From positions 2,790,001 to 2,854,000 of the forward strand of contig WAID01000004.1 of assembly GCA_016584495.1 (NCBI GenBank): a stretch of DNA of 64,000 nucleotides, written 5' to 3'. The translations under genes and the position numbers were made by a program. Each line of letters begins with the position of its first letter. The stretch's first letter is position 1. Positions 1-11,256 of the stretch are shown in pieces. Source of the stretch: Celoporthe dispersa. Its lineage: Eukaryota > Ascomycota > Sordariomycetes > Diaporthales > Cryphonectriaceae. The notes beneath the pieces are model-generated. The model worked only from the letters and a program-made list of their open reading frames with translations. It was not told the DNA's origin and did no database searches.

Positions 1-960
1 GCCCGCATGGCCCATTCTAATCCCAGCCGGAGGCGGTTGAGGTAGGTGCTCTGGCGGTCAACATGCTGGAGACGCTGCAGAATATGCAGCACAGCATCCA
101 TCAGTTCAATATCGGTTTCGAAATCCTGGGAGTCCTTGCTCCCCAAATTTCTGTTGGGTGCTCCGTGCTTCGAAATCATCTCGTCCAGGTGGAAAGCAAC
201 AAGATCGATAAACGCGGCCATAGGGTAGATCCGTAAGATCCACCAGTCTTGCTTTTGCTAAGTGATTCGGAGTTGCTACATTATCGTTCCTTAGCTTGCT
301 CATCTCTACAATCACTTGTAGGCAAGTACGTGCATAACCCAGAAATAGCACTTGGGCTTGCTGGTCCATGTTCCGATCGCACCGTAGAACCAGGACGTGG
401 GTGATATGATAGCAGTACGCAAGTTCTAACCTGAAAGACAATCTCGGCGATGTTATGAGAATGTAAATCATGTGTCGTGTTCAATCCGTGGAAATCATCG
501 CTGGATGGGCTTCGAGCTGCCCCGGCGTCCATTTTTCCTCGAGTGACAGCTTTGCCAGTCTCTCAAGCGCCTCAAGAGGCCTGTCACTTGAGGTGATGAC
601 TTCGCTGTCCCTGCTGTGGTCGCCCGCGCAGAATAGAGATCCAAGCACACCTCTCCCCAGATGATCATCATGTAATCAAATGCAGCAACGAACTTTCGAC
701 TTGGCAGCTCGACCTCACTAGACACCGCTGTTGTGCCTTCCATAAATCGAGGTCCGGGTCAAAATGGTAGGAATCGCAAAGGATCACCTGTCAGAAAACT
801 CGCTGCCTGTCTATTGCATACAGCACTCGAAAGACGCACCACCTTTTCTCGGGTTCTTCAACAGAGGATTTGCCGCCGTAGACCTCTGCCGCATGCAGTC
901 TCCACGTGGCAGGTCGTGTGTGATATCTTCTCAAAGAGGACGTTGCCGTAGAACCAACGT
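1..960 (-). CDS. Fungal-specific transcription factor, C-terminal part, many frameshifts
   Basis: Reading the minus strand, blocks of a fungal Zn2Cys6-type regulator middle domain (Fungal_trans family) appear in order but in different frames. One around 770-880 ends in SFLTGDPLRFLP. One at 545-690 carries DYMMIIWGEVCLDLYS and LLRRLRDWQ. One at 280-430 carries LELAYCYHITHVLVL. One at 1-265 carries DWWILRIYPMAAFIDLVAFH and runs off the left edge. The DNA-binding N-terminus is not recognisable upstream. Each frame change can be explained by one base added or lost (near 265, 425, 485, 540 and 800), so the locus is either a pseudogene or a badly sequenced intact gene. It would be transcribed away from the FAD oxidoreductase at 1321 and could be its regulator, which is only inference from position. 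The family call is fairly sure; exon limits are not. Confidence 0.5.
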
Positions 961-1320
961 GCATATGCGGTGTGAATAGCCCTTAATAGTCATCAAGATT
1001 ATCCAATGGCGTACAGATCTATGGAGGAACTTCTGCAGGTATTCCCGAAATACAGCCTACCTGTGACGTGTCTGGCCAAAATAGGATGTTTTGCCCACAA
1101 AAGGATGCATGCATATTACAAATAGCCATTCGGATCTATACAGACCCAGATGCAGGAATGTGGCTGCACCCACGTCCTTTTATCAGGGCCCATTCCCAAC
1201 ACTAGTAGTGCCATAGAGCTTCAGGTCTTTCCCTCAAAGATCTGGTTCGGGTTATCCTTCGTGACACTAAGATTACCAATTGTACAAGTCGATCCATTCT
1301 TCAACACGCTCCTGACCATC
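961..1320. promoter_or_regulatory. Divergent intergenic region, regulator / FAD oxidoreductase
   Basis: This is short non-coding sequence between the regulator locus (-) and the oxidoreductase start (+). The open frame at 1150-1320 that precedes the oxidoreductase ATG in frame has no family resemblance and is probably 5' leader. No clear TATA box or palindromic CGG pair was recognised. Confidence 0.3.
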
Positions 1321-3145
1321 ATGTCTTCCGTGCAGGCTACTCAGGCGTACGAACAGCTTCAGGCTGCATTCCCGGGGCGTGTTGTAAACCGGGACGCCGG
1401 GTCCAAGTACACTTCACACCAGGAACAGCCATGGTACGTCTGTAAATTAGGTTCCTACCGCGCCCAATCCGTCCTTGCGACCGACGGCAGCTGTGCACTA
1501 GGTATTGACCCTGTTCCCAGGTCCCTAACCTGTTGGGTTCCGGCCGCTGCATATCTTGTCCTCAATAATGCTCAAGAGGTCGCCTCAGCACTAAGGATTA
1601 TCAAGAAGACCGGGTGCAAGTTCGCTCTCCGCACCAGTGGCCATAATCCTAATGTCGGCTTCAGCAGCGCCGATGAGACGGGGATCGTACTCGACCTGGG
1701 AGGATTGAACAGCAAGGTCTTGGATAGCGATGGCGTTTTGCATGCTGGGTCCGGGAACAGATGGGAGCCGATCTATTCTTTTCTTGAAGAGAAAGGGCGA
1801 TCACCAATCGGAGGTCGAGAAGTCCAGGTCGGGCTCGGCGGGTTCCTTACAGGAGGTGTGTAAGACCTTTTCACATTGTCATGTGCTAATAGCAGTGTGT
1901 TGACGAGTCACAGGTGGATATCCGCCAATTGCAGGCCTCTACGGTATTGGACCGGATAATGTCCGAGGATGCGAGGTCGGTACGCTCCTCGTCTAATTCA
2001 TTGCGCAGTACTAGTTGACAATATACAGGTCGTTCTAGCGGATGGCTCGATTGTCGAAGCCAATGCCGATAGCAACACTAATCTCTGGCGAGTCCTCAAA
2101 GGCGGTACTTCAAACTTTGGTATGTATGCATTTTCTGACGAGCTAAATGTAGAATACTAATGTAAAGGAAGGCATTGTCACCCGCTTCGATCTCGACACA
2201 CACCCCGCTATCAACGCTCAATACAGCGTCAGCCTCTATAATCCTGAGGATTATATCAAAATCAATGCTGCAACCTTGTCCGTCCAGGAAGAGATGGAAA
2301 AGGATCCCAAGTTGAATCTTTTCACCAATTTCAACAAGGGCTTTGTTGCTGTTTTCCAGCTATATGCCGACCACCCAACTGAGACACCGAAGGCTTTTGA
2401 GCCCTTCGACAAGCTTACGAGCAAATTGAACGCGCCCTTACCCAAGACTGATGGATCTATCTTCTCCTTCGTGGAAACACTTAGCAAGATGGGCCATATT
2501 GTCGATCCTTTGAAGTGAGTTCAAATTTGACATAAATTACCAATTGCATGCCTGCAGACTGCTAATGAAACATTGTGATCATTTAGGCGCAAGATCGGTA
2601 CTCTGACTACTCGGAACTCAGCAAAACTTTACAACGAGGTCTACAAGAAATGGCAAGAAATCAGCAGAAAGTTACCAGAGGGTGCTATACTGCACTATAC
2701 CATCCAGCCATTGTCAACATATGCAGTACAAGCTGGTATCGATCGTGGCGGGAACCAGCTAGGGCTTGAGAAGGTTCCTCAGAACTGTAAGCAAGCTTTT
2801 CCCCAATGTTCATTTTTGACATAGATGTACTAATAAATCTCTCCAGGGTGGGTATTCACAGCGGAGTGGCCCAGGGACATACCAAACAGCGAGGCGATAG
2901 AGCAAGCCCATGATGAGCTGCTACAGGCTGTAGAGAAGACGGCTCAGGAGATGGGCCTCCTGTTGGATTACAAATGCCCTAGTTTTGCTGGAGCCAAACA
3001 AGACGTGGTCAATGGGTTTGGCAGGGAGAATCTCAAGCTGATGCAGGAGGTTGCAGCCAAGTATGACCCGGAGGGTGTATTCCAGAAGTTGCAGTACGAT
3101 GGTTTCCTTCTCCGCCACGCCAGCTCCCTAGAACAGAAGCAATGA
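1321..3145 (+). CDS. FAD-linked oxidoreductase (BBE/6-hydroxynicotine oxidase-like), 7 exons
   Basis: This is a flavin-dependent oxidase or dehydrogenase of the PCMH/FAD_binding_4 family, often found in fungal secondary metabolism. My model joins 1321-1433, 1521-1855, 1914-1975, 2029-2119, 2172-2514, 2587-2786 and 2847-3145, giving 480 aa with no internal stop. The N-terminal FAD domain shows LRTSGHN, where the His is at the position used for covalent 8-alpha-histidyl-FAD in this family, then a Gly-rich GGFLTGGGYPP stretch and VVLADGSIVEANADSN. The substrate domain ends with YDPEGVFQ, the usual C-terminal signature. All introns are GT-AG and 52-87 bp long. I chose the ATG at 1321 because the in-frame sequence upstream is not conserved-looking. 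There is no obvious signal peptide, unlike secreted berberine-bridge enzymes, which suggests an intracellular enzyme. The substrate cannot be told from sequence. Confidence 0.88.
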
Positions 3146-4261
3146 AGAGAAGGACAATTTCCGACGAATTCTGGTACGGATCTCCTGTCTTCATAAGAAC
3201 CAGACCCAAATTGCAAAGCCACCGTCCCACGTAGTGATGCCGTTGGAGCATAGCATGATCTCAAGCCATGAACTGAATATGGAAGGAGATTGAGCTCACA
3301 TTCGCAAGCAAAGTGAGGCTGTTGGCGGGACACAATACGACCATACGTCATGTCACTGTCGTGAAAAGGGCCTCCAGGCAACCGTGATCCCTACTGTCTT
3401 TCCTTGAAGCTTTCACACGCCTCTCGCTGAGCTCATTGTGTAGATCAGGACCTGGCGTATAATCGTCCTTTCCCTTATCCGTCGTGTCAAGTCACAGGGT
3501 CCCGACACGCGGCCTTCAAGTTCTCAGGCTTCCGTCTCTAGTCTGTACGTGTTGTAATGCGGTGTGTCTCGCCCACATGCAGCAGAATGATGTTGCACCG
3601 AAGGCTCTAGCACACACTTGCGATTCTCCAGCAATGTTAACGAGCCACGTACCATTGAAGGGCGTACGGTTCAAACCCGGATCGAGTAATTGATTAAATA
3701 GTAACAAGTGAGAAAGAGTAAATATTCATTGCAGCCTCGAATCAAGAGATGTAGTCGTCTGTACCGAGCTATTGGTGAAGATGTCATGCTCCTCACTGCC
3801 ATAGTAGAAACCTGCCTGAATAACCGCTACTTATATGTGCAACCTGCCAAATCGGTGTGGATGCCCAATGAGGGTCGGTGAGTGATTGCTTAGTAGCTGA
3901 GCAAACAGCATAGAATGATTCGAAGATACCAGAAAGGCATCTCTATGGTCGGATGACCTATGAGTTAGGTGGTTCCAGGCGCTTAAGCAACAGTAAGCTT
4001 ACATGCAACGGCCTCGGCGCGTAGGAAGTGGCTTAGACCGGGACTTCAACCACCGTACCTGCAGCCCTGGATCTCCGATCATCTCGCTTACTTTCATGCT
4101 CCAGCGGACACATGCCCTTGCCCTTGGCTTCCTAAGCCTCCTTTGGGAGAGACCCCTCCCCTTCCTAACTGATTACAACGATTTCGCGGCGAGAAACCCG
4201 CTGGAACCACAAAGGCGGCCTCCAAGAGGGTTTCCCACCATGTTACCACCGCCATGTCAAT
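3146..4261. other. Intergenic, no gene seen
   Basis: This holds the 3' region of the FAD oxidoreductase and the upstream region of the HET gene. Only short chance frames occur. A GGTTCAAACCC stretch near 3669 resembles a tRNA T-loop, but no tRNA fold surrounds it. Confidence 0.4.
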
Positions 4262-5973
4262 ATGCGGCTCATCAACACGCGTACTCTGCAAATTGAAGAG
4301 TTTGTCTCATCCAGAGCCCCGAAATACGCCATTCTGTCGCACACATGGGGTGAAGCGGAGGCAACATTCGCGCAGTGGCGCTCACGGCTGACACGGCTGC
4401 GCAGGGCCAAGAAGCCCGGGTTCGCAAAGATCCTCGCGACGTGCGAACAGGCCCGCCGCGACAACATTGGCTACGTCTGGGTGGACACGGCGTGCATCGA
4501 CAAGGAGAGCTCCGCGGAGCTGTCGGAGGCCATCAACTCGATGTTTACGTGGTACGAGAGGGCGGTGGTCTGCTATGTGCATCTTGCTGATATACCGGAC
4601 GAGCCGCCGGAGGGGGTCGGCATGCTCGAGCTGATGGGGTCAAGCAAGTGGTTCTCCAGAGGGTGGACGCTCCAGGAGCTCATCGCCCCGGAGAACGTGG
4701 TCTTCTTCTCCCAGTCCTGGCAGAAGCTGGGGACGAAGAAGGCAAACTCCAGTTTCCTGTCGGACATTACAGGTATAGACGCGCTGTGCCTCCGGGACAG
4801 GGAACAGAAGCCGCTGAGGAGATACTCGATCGCCCAGCGAATGTCCTGGGCAGCCGACAGGGCGACCACGCGACCCGAGGACATGGCATACTGCCTCCTG
4901 GGGATTTTCGATATCCACCTGTCACCGATCTACGGGGAGGGGATGAAGGCGTTCACCAGGCTGCAGGAGGAGATCATACGGACCTCGGGCGACCACAGCT
5001 TCCTCGCCTTCGACCCGAGACAATCCCGGAACTCCCTCCTCGCGGACCACCCTGATCTGTTCCGCGACATGAGAAACATACAGCCCATGTTGAGCCTGAC
5101 GCTCACCCCGAAATTCTCGCTGCGGAACGCTGGCCTCTCTATCAGGACGCCACTCATCCGGACGCTCTCGCCATACTGGGTGATTGCTGTGCTCAACTGC
5201 GCCGAGATACAGGGCCGGAGGGGCGCCGCGAGAAGTCGGATCTGTATCCCCCTCCTTGGAAAGGATGGCGTCTACATGCGGGCCCGCGAGCCCGTGAGCC
5301 TCATCCGGAGCCGCCTCTCGCCGGTACAGATCTTTGGGAACAAGAACGAGATCGAGGACCTGACGACGCCCGTGCAGACAAAGTACCTCATCTCGCACTT
5401 CACCCGGGTGTATCCGATCTTTAGCCACGACTCTGACTTTGGGGAGGAGAAGTTTGACGAGGTCAAGCGCGGACCAGGTTTCCTGCTGACATTTCCTCGG
5501 GGCATGGGAAGCTACCAGCTTGTTGATGCGGCCCCCCTGGAGCCCTCCGGCGGAGCACGAGCTTCTTCAAGCCGCACACCCAAGAGGACTCCCTCGCCCA
5601 CGGCCTCCTGGTATACCACCAGGCTGGTGGCCAGGGAGCTGAGGCGGCGAACAGGATAGGTGTTCACCTGGCCCACAACCTGGACCACGGAGGCAGCCAG
5701 TGGATGTGCGACCTGATGAGGATCCCGGCCGATATGGAACAGCACGAATACCTCGACCGGTGGCAGAAGTCGTGGCGGTTCTACCAAGACCCCGACAGGT
5801 GGCCACAACATCGTCACTGGGGTAACTTCATCGTGGCCGGAAGGACTACGTTCGCGCTCAACGCCAGCGGTCGCCAGGCTGTCATGGTCGAGATGGTGTT
5901 TGATGCGGAGACTCTGCTGAAGGAGCAGGGGCTTGACAAAATGCTGGCCGATTGGAAAGATGGGGTTATATAG
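4262..5973 (+). CDS. HET-domain protein, one frameshift
   Basis: This is a heterokaryon-incompatibility (HET, PF06985) type protein. Such proteins act in non-self recognition and regulated cell death after hyphal fusion, though most family members have no tested role. The N-terminus has the family blocks KYAILSHTWGEAEATF (residues 21-36), YVWVDTACIDKESSAELSEA, MFTWYERAVVCYVHLADIP and WFSRGWTLQELIAPENVVFF, then AYCLLGIFDIHLSPIYGEG. The frame from the ATG at 4262 runs to a stop at 5659, but coding sequence resumes in the +2 frame from about 5540 to the stop at 5973 (EAANRIGVHLAHNLDHGGSQ, MCDLMRIPADMEQHEYLDRW). One missing base, most simply in the C6 run at 5531-5536, restores a single 570-aa frame, and no credible intron could do so. 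The gene is intronless, as is common in the family. HET genes do decay naturally, so a true mutation cannot be excluded here. Confidence 0.85.
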
Positions 5974-6967
5974 ATAATGGTTTATATTGTTAATACTTGT
6001 AAAGAAACGAAATAGTTCGCGATGGTACAATCTATTAAACATCGCAATTGGAGTTGAAAAGAAACATCAAAGAGAAAGGAAGAAAGAAAAAAAAAAGAGG
6101 AAGGCGGAATGAGAAGGCCCCCGGCCCTTCTCCTTCCCAACTTGACATTGGGCTCTTTCCCCAAATCCCGTTTACTTATGCGTTAGGACCCCCACGTCCC
6201 GACTACAAGTGTGTGCAAGTGCGTTCCTGACCCTTGCAGGAGGGGAAGAGCCTCTGAACTTTACTGTATACACATAATTACATCATTGCAATGGAGAACA
6301 TGCTTTGTCTTTTCCTGAGCAAAGACTATGATTCGGAAGATGTCCTTTTAAGAACACTTTTTCTGCTTCTCACCTCTTGGTCCAATTGTCTCGAATGATA
6401 GCAAACTAATCCTGCGGGCGTCATGTTGCTGCAGCCCGCCCGCCGGTGCTGCAGCGAATTGTGGATCAAGCCCCAAGCACCTCGGCGAAATGACGTATTA
6501 TACTGTTGTACCTTTTTCTTCAGTTCTCACCTTGCATCTTCCACGATTCCAGTGTTTTTTTTTTTTGTCTCTTGTCATTCCCCCCATCGGCGCCCTGTTA
6601 TGTGACCATACGCACGGGTGCCCACCAGGGGCTGGTCTCGTGAGCTGGTTTTTAGTCTTCTCAAGATAAGCGCATCTGACACTGTAATGATGAATGTGAA
6701 TCCTTTTCCTTGTTCTTTCCTATCTGCCTCCCCCCTCCTTCGACCTCCTTTTCTCCCTGGTTGTCGTTGAGCGTGGTCAGAGAAGCCAGCCATAAGGAAA
6801 TTCGAGCCGTCGCCTGTCTTCCTTTTTGCTCTTCTTCTTCTTCTTTCGCCCTCGCCCGTCTGCTTTCAGCTATTGTGCATGTCGAGCTACACCCTGGCTC
6901 CTTCTTTTCTTCTCCCCATCTCTCTTGTCCTCGACTGTTTGTGAACGGTACTAGGACCACCGCAGAC
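5974..6967. promoter_or_regulatory. Intergenic and 5' region of sugar-type MFS gene
   Basis: This contains a purine-rich A/G stretch at about 6060-6115, a T12 run near 6557 and a long pyrimidine-rich leader (CT-rich, about 6700-6960) just before the MFS start. Such CT-rich leaders are usual upstream of strongly expressed fungal genes. The open frame that extends the MFS protein upstream to 6710 is low-complexity Pro/Ser/Phe and probably untranslated. Confidence 0.4.
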
Positions 6968-8706
6968 ATGTCGGACACCATCCTCTCTAAGCGGCAGGAG
7001 GTTGTGTTGTTCAGCTCGACGGCCATCGCCCTCTACGGCTACGACCAGGGCATGATGTCCCTGATCAATACCAACCATGACTACCTCCACACCATGGACA
7101 TCGGCCCTGAGGATCCCCTCGTCGGCATCCTCGTGGCCGTCTACTACCTGGGCTGCTCCCTCGGCGCGGTCCTCTTCTCCTGGTTCTCGGACAGGTACGG
7201 CCGGAAGAAGGCTATCTTCGCCTGCCTGGCAGCTGCCAGCCTGGGAAACCTCATCATGTTCCTCACGGGCCTTGGAGGCTGGAGGCGGCACGCCGTCCAC
7301 ATGTTCTGGGCCGGGCGCGTCGTCATGGGGCTGGGCGTGGGCGGTGTCGACGCCGTCATCCCCGTGTACAGCTCCGAGCTGAGCAGCGACGGCGCCCGGG
7401 GCAAGGCGCTGGCCCAGGAGTTCCAGATGAACATCTTCGGGCTGAACATGGCCTTTGCCGTCAACCTCGCCGTCACCAACACGCTGGGCAAGTCCGACCA
7501 GTGGGCCTGGCGCATCCCCATCGTTGTCATGCAGGCCTTCCCGGCCCTCTTGTTCGCCGTGATCGGGAGGCTCCCGGAAAGTCCCAGGTGGTTTATCTAC
7601 CAGGGCCACAGGGACGATGCGAGGGACGCCCTGGTGGATGTCTGGGGCGAGGGCGACGGGAGCGCAAAGGCTGAGGAGCTGTTTGAACAGCACGAGCGGG
7701 AGAAAGACATGCAGATTGGGTACGTGGAGATGATCACCCCAGGATCCTCGACATTTCACCCGACTGTCATTACGGTTATGGGCCAGATCAACCAGGCTCT
7801 CACTGGGTACGGGGCTGTCTCTGTCTATGGTCCACAAATCTTTGAGGTAAGCAGCAATACCTTGTTTACATATATATATATGTATATTACAATTGTCTTC
7901 GTGTTGGGCGTATGTGGCCAGGCCGGTGAGCAGTGAAGATGAGAGTTGAGATAGACACACACACACACAGAGAGAGAGAGGGTGTGTGTATGAGTGAAAA
8001 AGAGTCTACACTAACACTATTCTCTTCCCTCAGCTTCTTGGTTTCGGCGTCAGAGAAGCCGAATACGTCACCCAGGCCAACTACATCTCCTACTTCCTCC
8101 TCATGACCCTGGCCTGGCTGCTCATCGACGCCGTGGGCCGCCGCAAGCTCCTCGTCGGCGGCAGCGGCGTGCTGACGGCCTGCTTCCTGCTCCTGGGCCT
8201 CTTTGGAGGGCTTGCCATGACCTCCTCAGCGGACTCACCAGGCCCTGGCGTCCCTGCCATCCTCGGCACCATAACCCTCTTCGTCGCGACGGGCGCCTTT
8301 GGCATTGGCTGGCTGGCGACGGTCTGGCTCATCCCGACCGAGATCTACGCCACCGCCGCGCGGGCCCAGGCCTCCGCCATCTCGGTCATCGTCTGGGGGC
8401 TCGCAAACTTTGCCGTCACCCTGCTCAGCCCGCTCATGTTCAACAACCTCAAGTACTGGATCTTTTCTCATCTTTGCCGCCACCAACGCCTTTGCCGGCG
8501 TCTGGACCTGGGTCTACCTCCCGGAGAGCGGCGGGCGGAGCTTCGAGGACAACCAGCTGTTCTTTGAGGACGCCAAGGAGGAGGGCACGTGGAGGGTGTC
8601 GAGGGTCGCCGGGGGCGTGTATAGAAGGCTGGCGTATGGCGGGACGCTGGAGGGGGAGAACGAGCCGTTGCTGCAGAGGCTGCAGGACCAGGTACAGAGC
8701 GGTTGA
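6968..8706 (+). CDS. MFS sugar/polyol-type transporter, one frameshift
   Basis: This is a 12-segment major facilitator of the sugar porter family, expected in the plasma membrane. The start at 6968 gives MSDTILSKRQEVVLF. Visible signatures are YGYDQGMMS in segment 1, the loop 2-3 motif WFSDRYGRKKA, GRVVMGLGVGGVDAVIPVYSSE (the sugar-porter GRxxxGxGxG block), LPESPRW after segment 6 and WLIPTEIYATAARAQ in segment 10. The C-terminus has VYLPESGGRSFEDN, which matches the PETKG-like end block. One intron spans 7847-8033 and contains TA, CA and GA microsatellites. Near 8463-8466 a T4 run carries one base too many, after which the protein continues one frame over (LIFAATNAFAGVWTWVYL). Removing one T gives an uninterrupted 516-aa protein. 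The substrate is not predictable. The gene is convergent with the RTA1 gene. Confidence 0.88.
7954..7980. repeat. (CA)n(GA)n microsatellite in MFS intron
   Basis: A compound CA then GA dinucleotide tract lies inside the single intron of the MFS gene. A short (TA) tract sits at about 7870-7882 in the same intron. It is likely to vary in length between strains. Confidence 0.8.
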
Positions 8707-8880
8707 GGCTGTCTCTTGACTTTCTGTTCTCTTTTCCTTTTCCTTTCTCCTTACCCTGTCCTCTTTCTTTCCAAAAATAGAAGATTGGTCGATGAGGGTG
8801 ATAGAAAGCGGTGACGTTTGAAGACTACCCGATGGAAATACATACATAGTAATGTATAACGAGAGGAGGGAAAGTTTCTC

Positions 8881-10382
8881 TCAAGATTCCGGTTCTGACA
8901 AGGGCTCCTGAGCCTCTTCCGCCTCCCTCCTCTGCTCGCCCTTCTCAGCATCCTCAGTCTTTGCTGGCCTGGACAGGTCTTCTCCCTTGCTGGGTGTGGT
9001 GGCCTTGGACGCCTTGGTCATGTTCGGGAAGAAGAGGCCCGGCGGGAAACAAGCCAAGAGCCACACGGTGATGAGCATCATAAAGCTGTCGAGCACGGTA
9101 AACGACGGCTGGTCCTGCATGATGGGGTTTCCCCATCCTCCCGCCATCTCTGCAACACTGTTCGCAGCAAAGTTAGCAAGTGCATCTGTAACAGTAGAAA
9201 GCTCTTGCCAGGGGGGGAAAAGCAGGGGGAAAGAGCCCAAGAGAATTAAGAAGAGAAGATATTAAAGAAAATATCACGGAGGCTGTGAGGGAGGGAAGGA
9301 CCTGAAGAAGGGGATACGAGAAGGAAGGGAGAAAAGAAAAGAAAAAGAAAAGATGAAAAAAAAGCAACAGACACTGAAAAGCAAAGACAAGACACATACC
9401 GATAAATACACCGGACCTGCACACACAGATACGCCCCCAACACAGCACCCACAAACATCCTCAACCTCGTATCACCCCAGAGCACACGGGCCTCCTCCGT
9501 AGCCTCTCCGCTCCGCACCCAGCGCCGAGCACGAAGCCAGTAGTCGGTGCTCAGCAGCCCGAACGCCAGCAAGACGACAACCTGCAGCGCGATGCCGGCG
9601 ATGATGGCGCGGTCGCCGGCGCGCAGCAGGGTCAGGTTCTTGTCGCCCTGCGCAGCCAGCGAGCCGCCGATGGCCTGGACGAGCAGGCAGCTGACGTCGG
9701 CGGGCACGAAGAGGAACGGGTACAGGCGCGGGGCCACCCGGGCGATGTCTGGGTTGAGGGCCAGGCAGAGGTGCTTGAGGGTCAGGTAGATGGAGATGCA
9801 GGTGAGCGTGGGGGCCAAGATTATGGCACATATCTGTAGCTCAAAGGCCTGCTGGTTCCATGGGTTGGCGTTGAGGAGGACACGGCCGGCGTAACCTGTG
9901 ATGGCGGTGGAAGAGGGTTAGTATCCGTATTGGTGGTGGTGGTTGTGGTGTTATTGTTGTTGTTGTGCACACTTTACATGGCGCGCCAAGAAGTGTGGTC
10001 TCGGTGGTAAAAGAGACGAGACCATCAAGACTTGCAGCCTCTTTGACACCATGATATATGTATACATCTTGTACTGTCCCGTCTCTGGGGCCGATGCGCC
10101 AGAGAACAGAGAAGCATCGGCAGTCCTGCGGAGACGTGGGAGGAAAGACACCTACCGGCAAGCTCAAGCACACACCCGGCCGCGATAAACGACATGTAGG
10201 CCCACGTCCGCTTCCATATCCCAAAAGCCCAGCGTGATGACCGCAGCGAGGCCAAAGGCAGTTGCGATAAAGATATTCAGCGGCTTGTTGGGATAGTAGC
10301 CCAGTGTGGTTGCTGAGACCGGACACTCTGGGGACACCTTGTTGCATACATTGTATGCGTTTCGGCTGTCAAGGAGCGCCAT
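8881..10382 (-). CDS. RTA1-family membrane protein, 3 exons, one frameshift
   Basis: RTA1-like (lipid-translocating exporter) proteins are fungal seven-segment membrane proteins linked to resistance to 7-aminocholesterol and other lipid-active compounds. The exons are 10382-10156, 9895-9400 and 9157-8881. The N-terminus starts MALLDSRNAYNVCNKVSPEC. Family marks follow: LGYYPNKPLN, KRTWAYMSFIAAGCVLELAG, GYAGRVLL, ICAIILAPTLTCISIYLTL and, near the end, YRVAEMAGGWGNPIMQ with DSFMMLITVWLLACFPPGLF. The cytoplasmic tail is charged and Lys/Glu-rich. The frame breaks at an A4 run (10223-10226; T4 in the gene) that has one base too many. With three GT-AG exons the length is 1000 nt, and removing one base gives 332 aa. 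Both intron donors and acceptors keep phase. Confidence 0.88.
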
Positions 10383-11256
10383 GGTGGTGGTGGCGAGTAG
10401 GACTGCAGCGTGGTTGTCACCTGATAAGGAGAGACAAGAGGAGGACTATTCGGTTGGGTCGGAACGGGTGGGAACAAAGAAGATAAAGTAGTCTTCAACG
10501 CCTCTGCAGAGGTTTGGATGAGAAAAGATTGAAAAAGAAGAGATGTGAATTAGAAGTCCTTATTGAACGCCTCCACAGAGACTCGGAAAGAAAGAGAGAC
10601 GGAAAAGGATTTTTTTTAAAAAAGAAAAAGATAAATCAGTGAATAGGGTGCTGGTATTATTTACCATCAGACAAGTCGATGCTGACGCAGTTGACAAGAC
10701 ACTTAGTACAAAGAAAGAGCCTTGCCCCCAGACGGTACGAGGATCCGAGCGACGAGGAGGACCGGATCGATGGGATCCGACACTTGGGAAGAGAGGAGTG
10801 AGAAGATCCGCACACACACACGCACACACACGCGCTCACTGTAATCTCTCGTTTCCAAAAGCGGCATCCTCTGCGCGCCAGCCTAACAGCGGAATAGTCG
10901 TAAGCGGCGGGGTAGTCCTCCCGGATCTGCATCTTTCCTGCGGGCTAATCTTTTGTGTGGGCCGCGGAAAACATCGTGAATCCCGTTGTGCCTAGGACGG
11001 AGTTGGTATTTTTAGTTCTTGCTTCTTTCTTTCTCTTTCTTATTGGGATTTTCCTACGCGAGATCCGGCAGGAACCTTGCCAGCCGAGAAGACTGAAACT
11101 TGTGTTGATAATAAAGGATTGCACGCCACTTAGATAGATAGACGCCTGGCCTCGTCCTCATTTCACATCCTACTGTTGGGTTGCGGAACATCTGATGAGA
11201 TGTGCAGGAGTCGTTGGGGTCTTCCTTCGTGGGGGTGACAGGCATGCTTTGCTGCT
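10383..11256. promoter_or_regulatory. Upstream of RTA1 gene and 3' of dehydrogenase gene
   Basis: Both flanking genes are on the minus strand, so this is the promoter of the RTA1 gene and the downstream region of the dehydrogenase. It holds poly-A/T tracts near 10610-10630 and a short CA/CG tract at about 10810-10835. No further gene is seen. Confidence 0.4.

Noticed and set aside
3660..3700. tRNA-like T-loop (GGTTCAAACCC)
   Set aside because: The T-stem is imperfect and no matching acceptor, D or anticodon arm lies upstream.
6887..7966. 359-codon minus-strand frame
   Set aside because: It is the antisense shadow of the MFS transporter, caused by GC-rich third positions; it has low-complexity Gly/Asp/His composition and no domain.
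8461..8470. Programmed frameshifting as the cause of the broken frames
   Set aside because: The sites share no slippery-heptamer plus structure pattern, occur as both plus and minus shifts, and affect unrelated genes; random indels explain them better.
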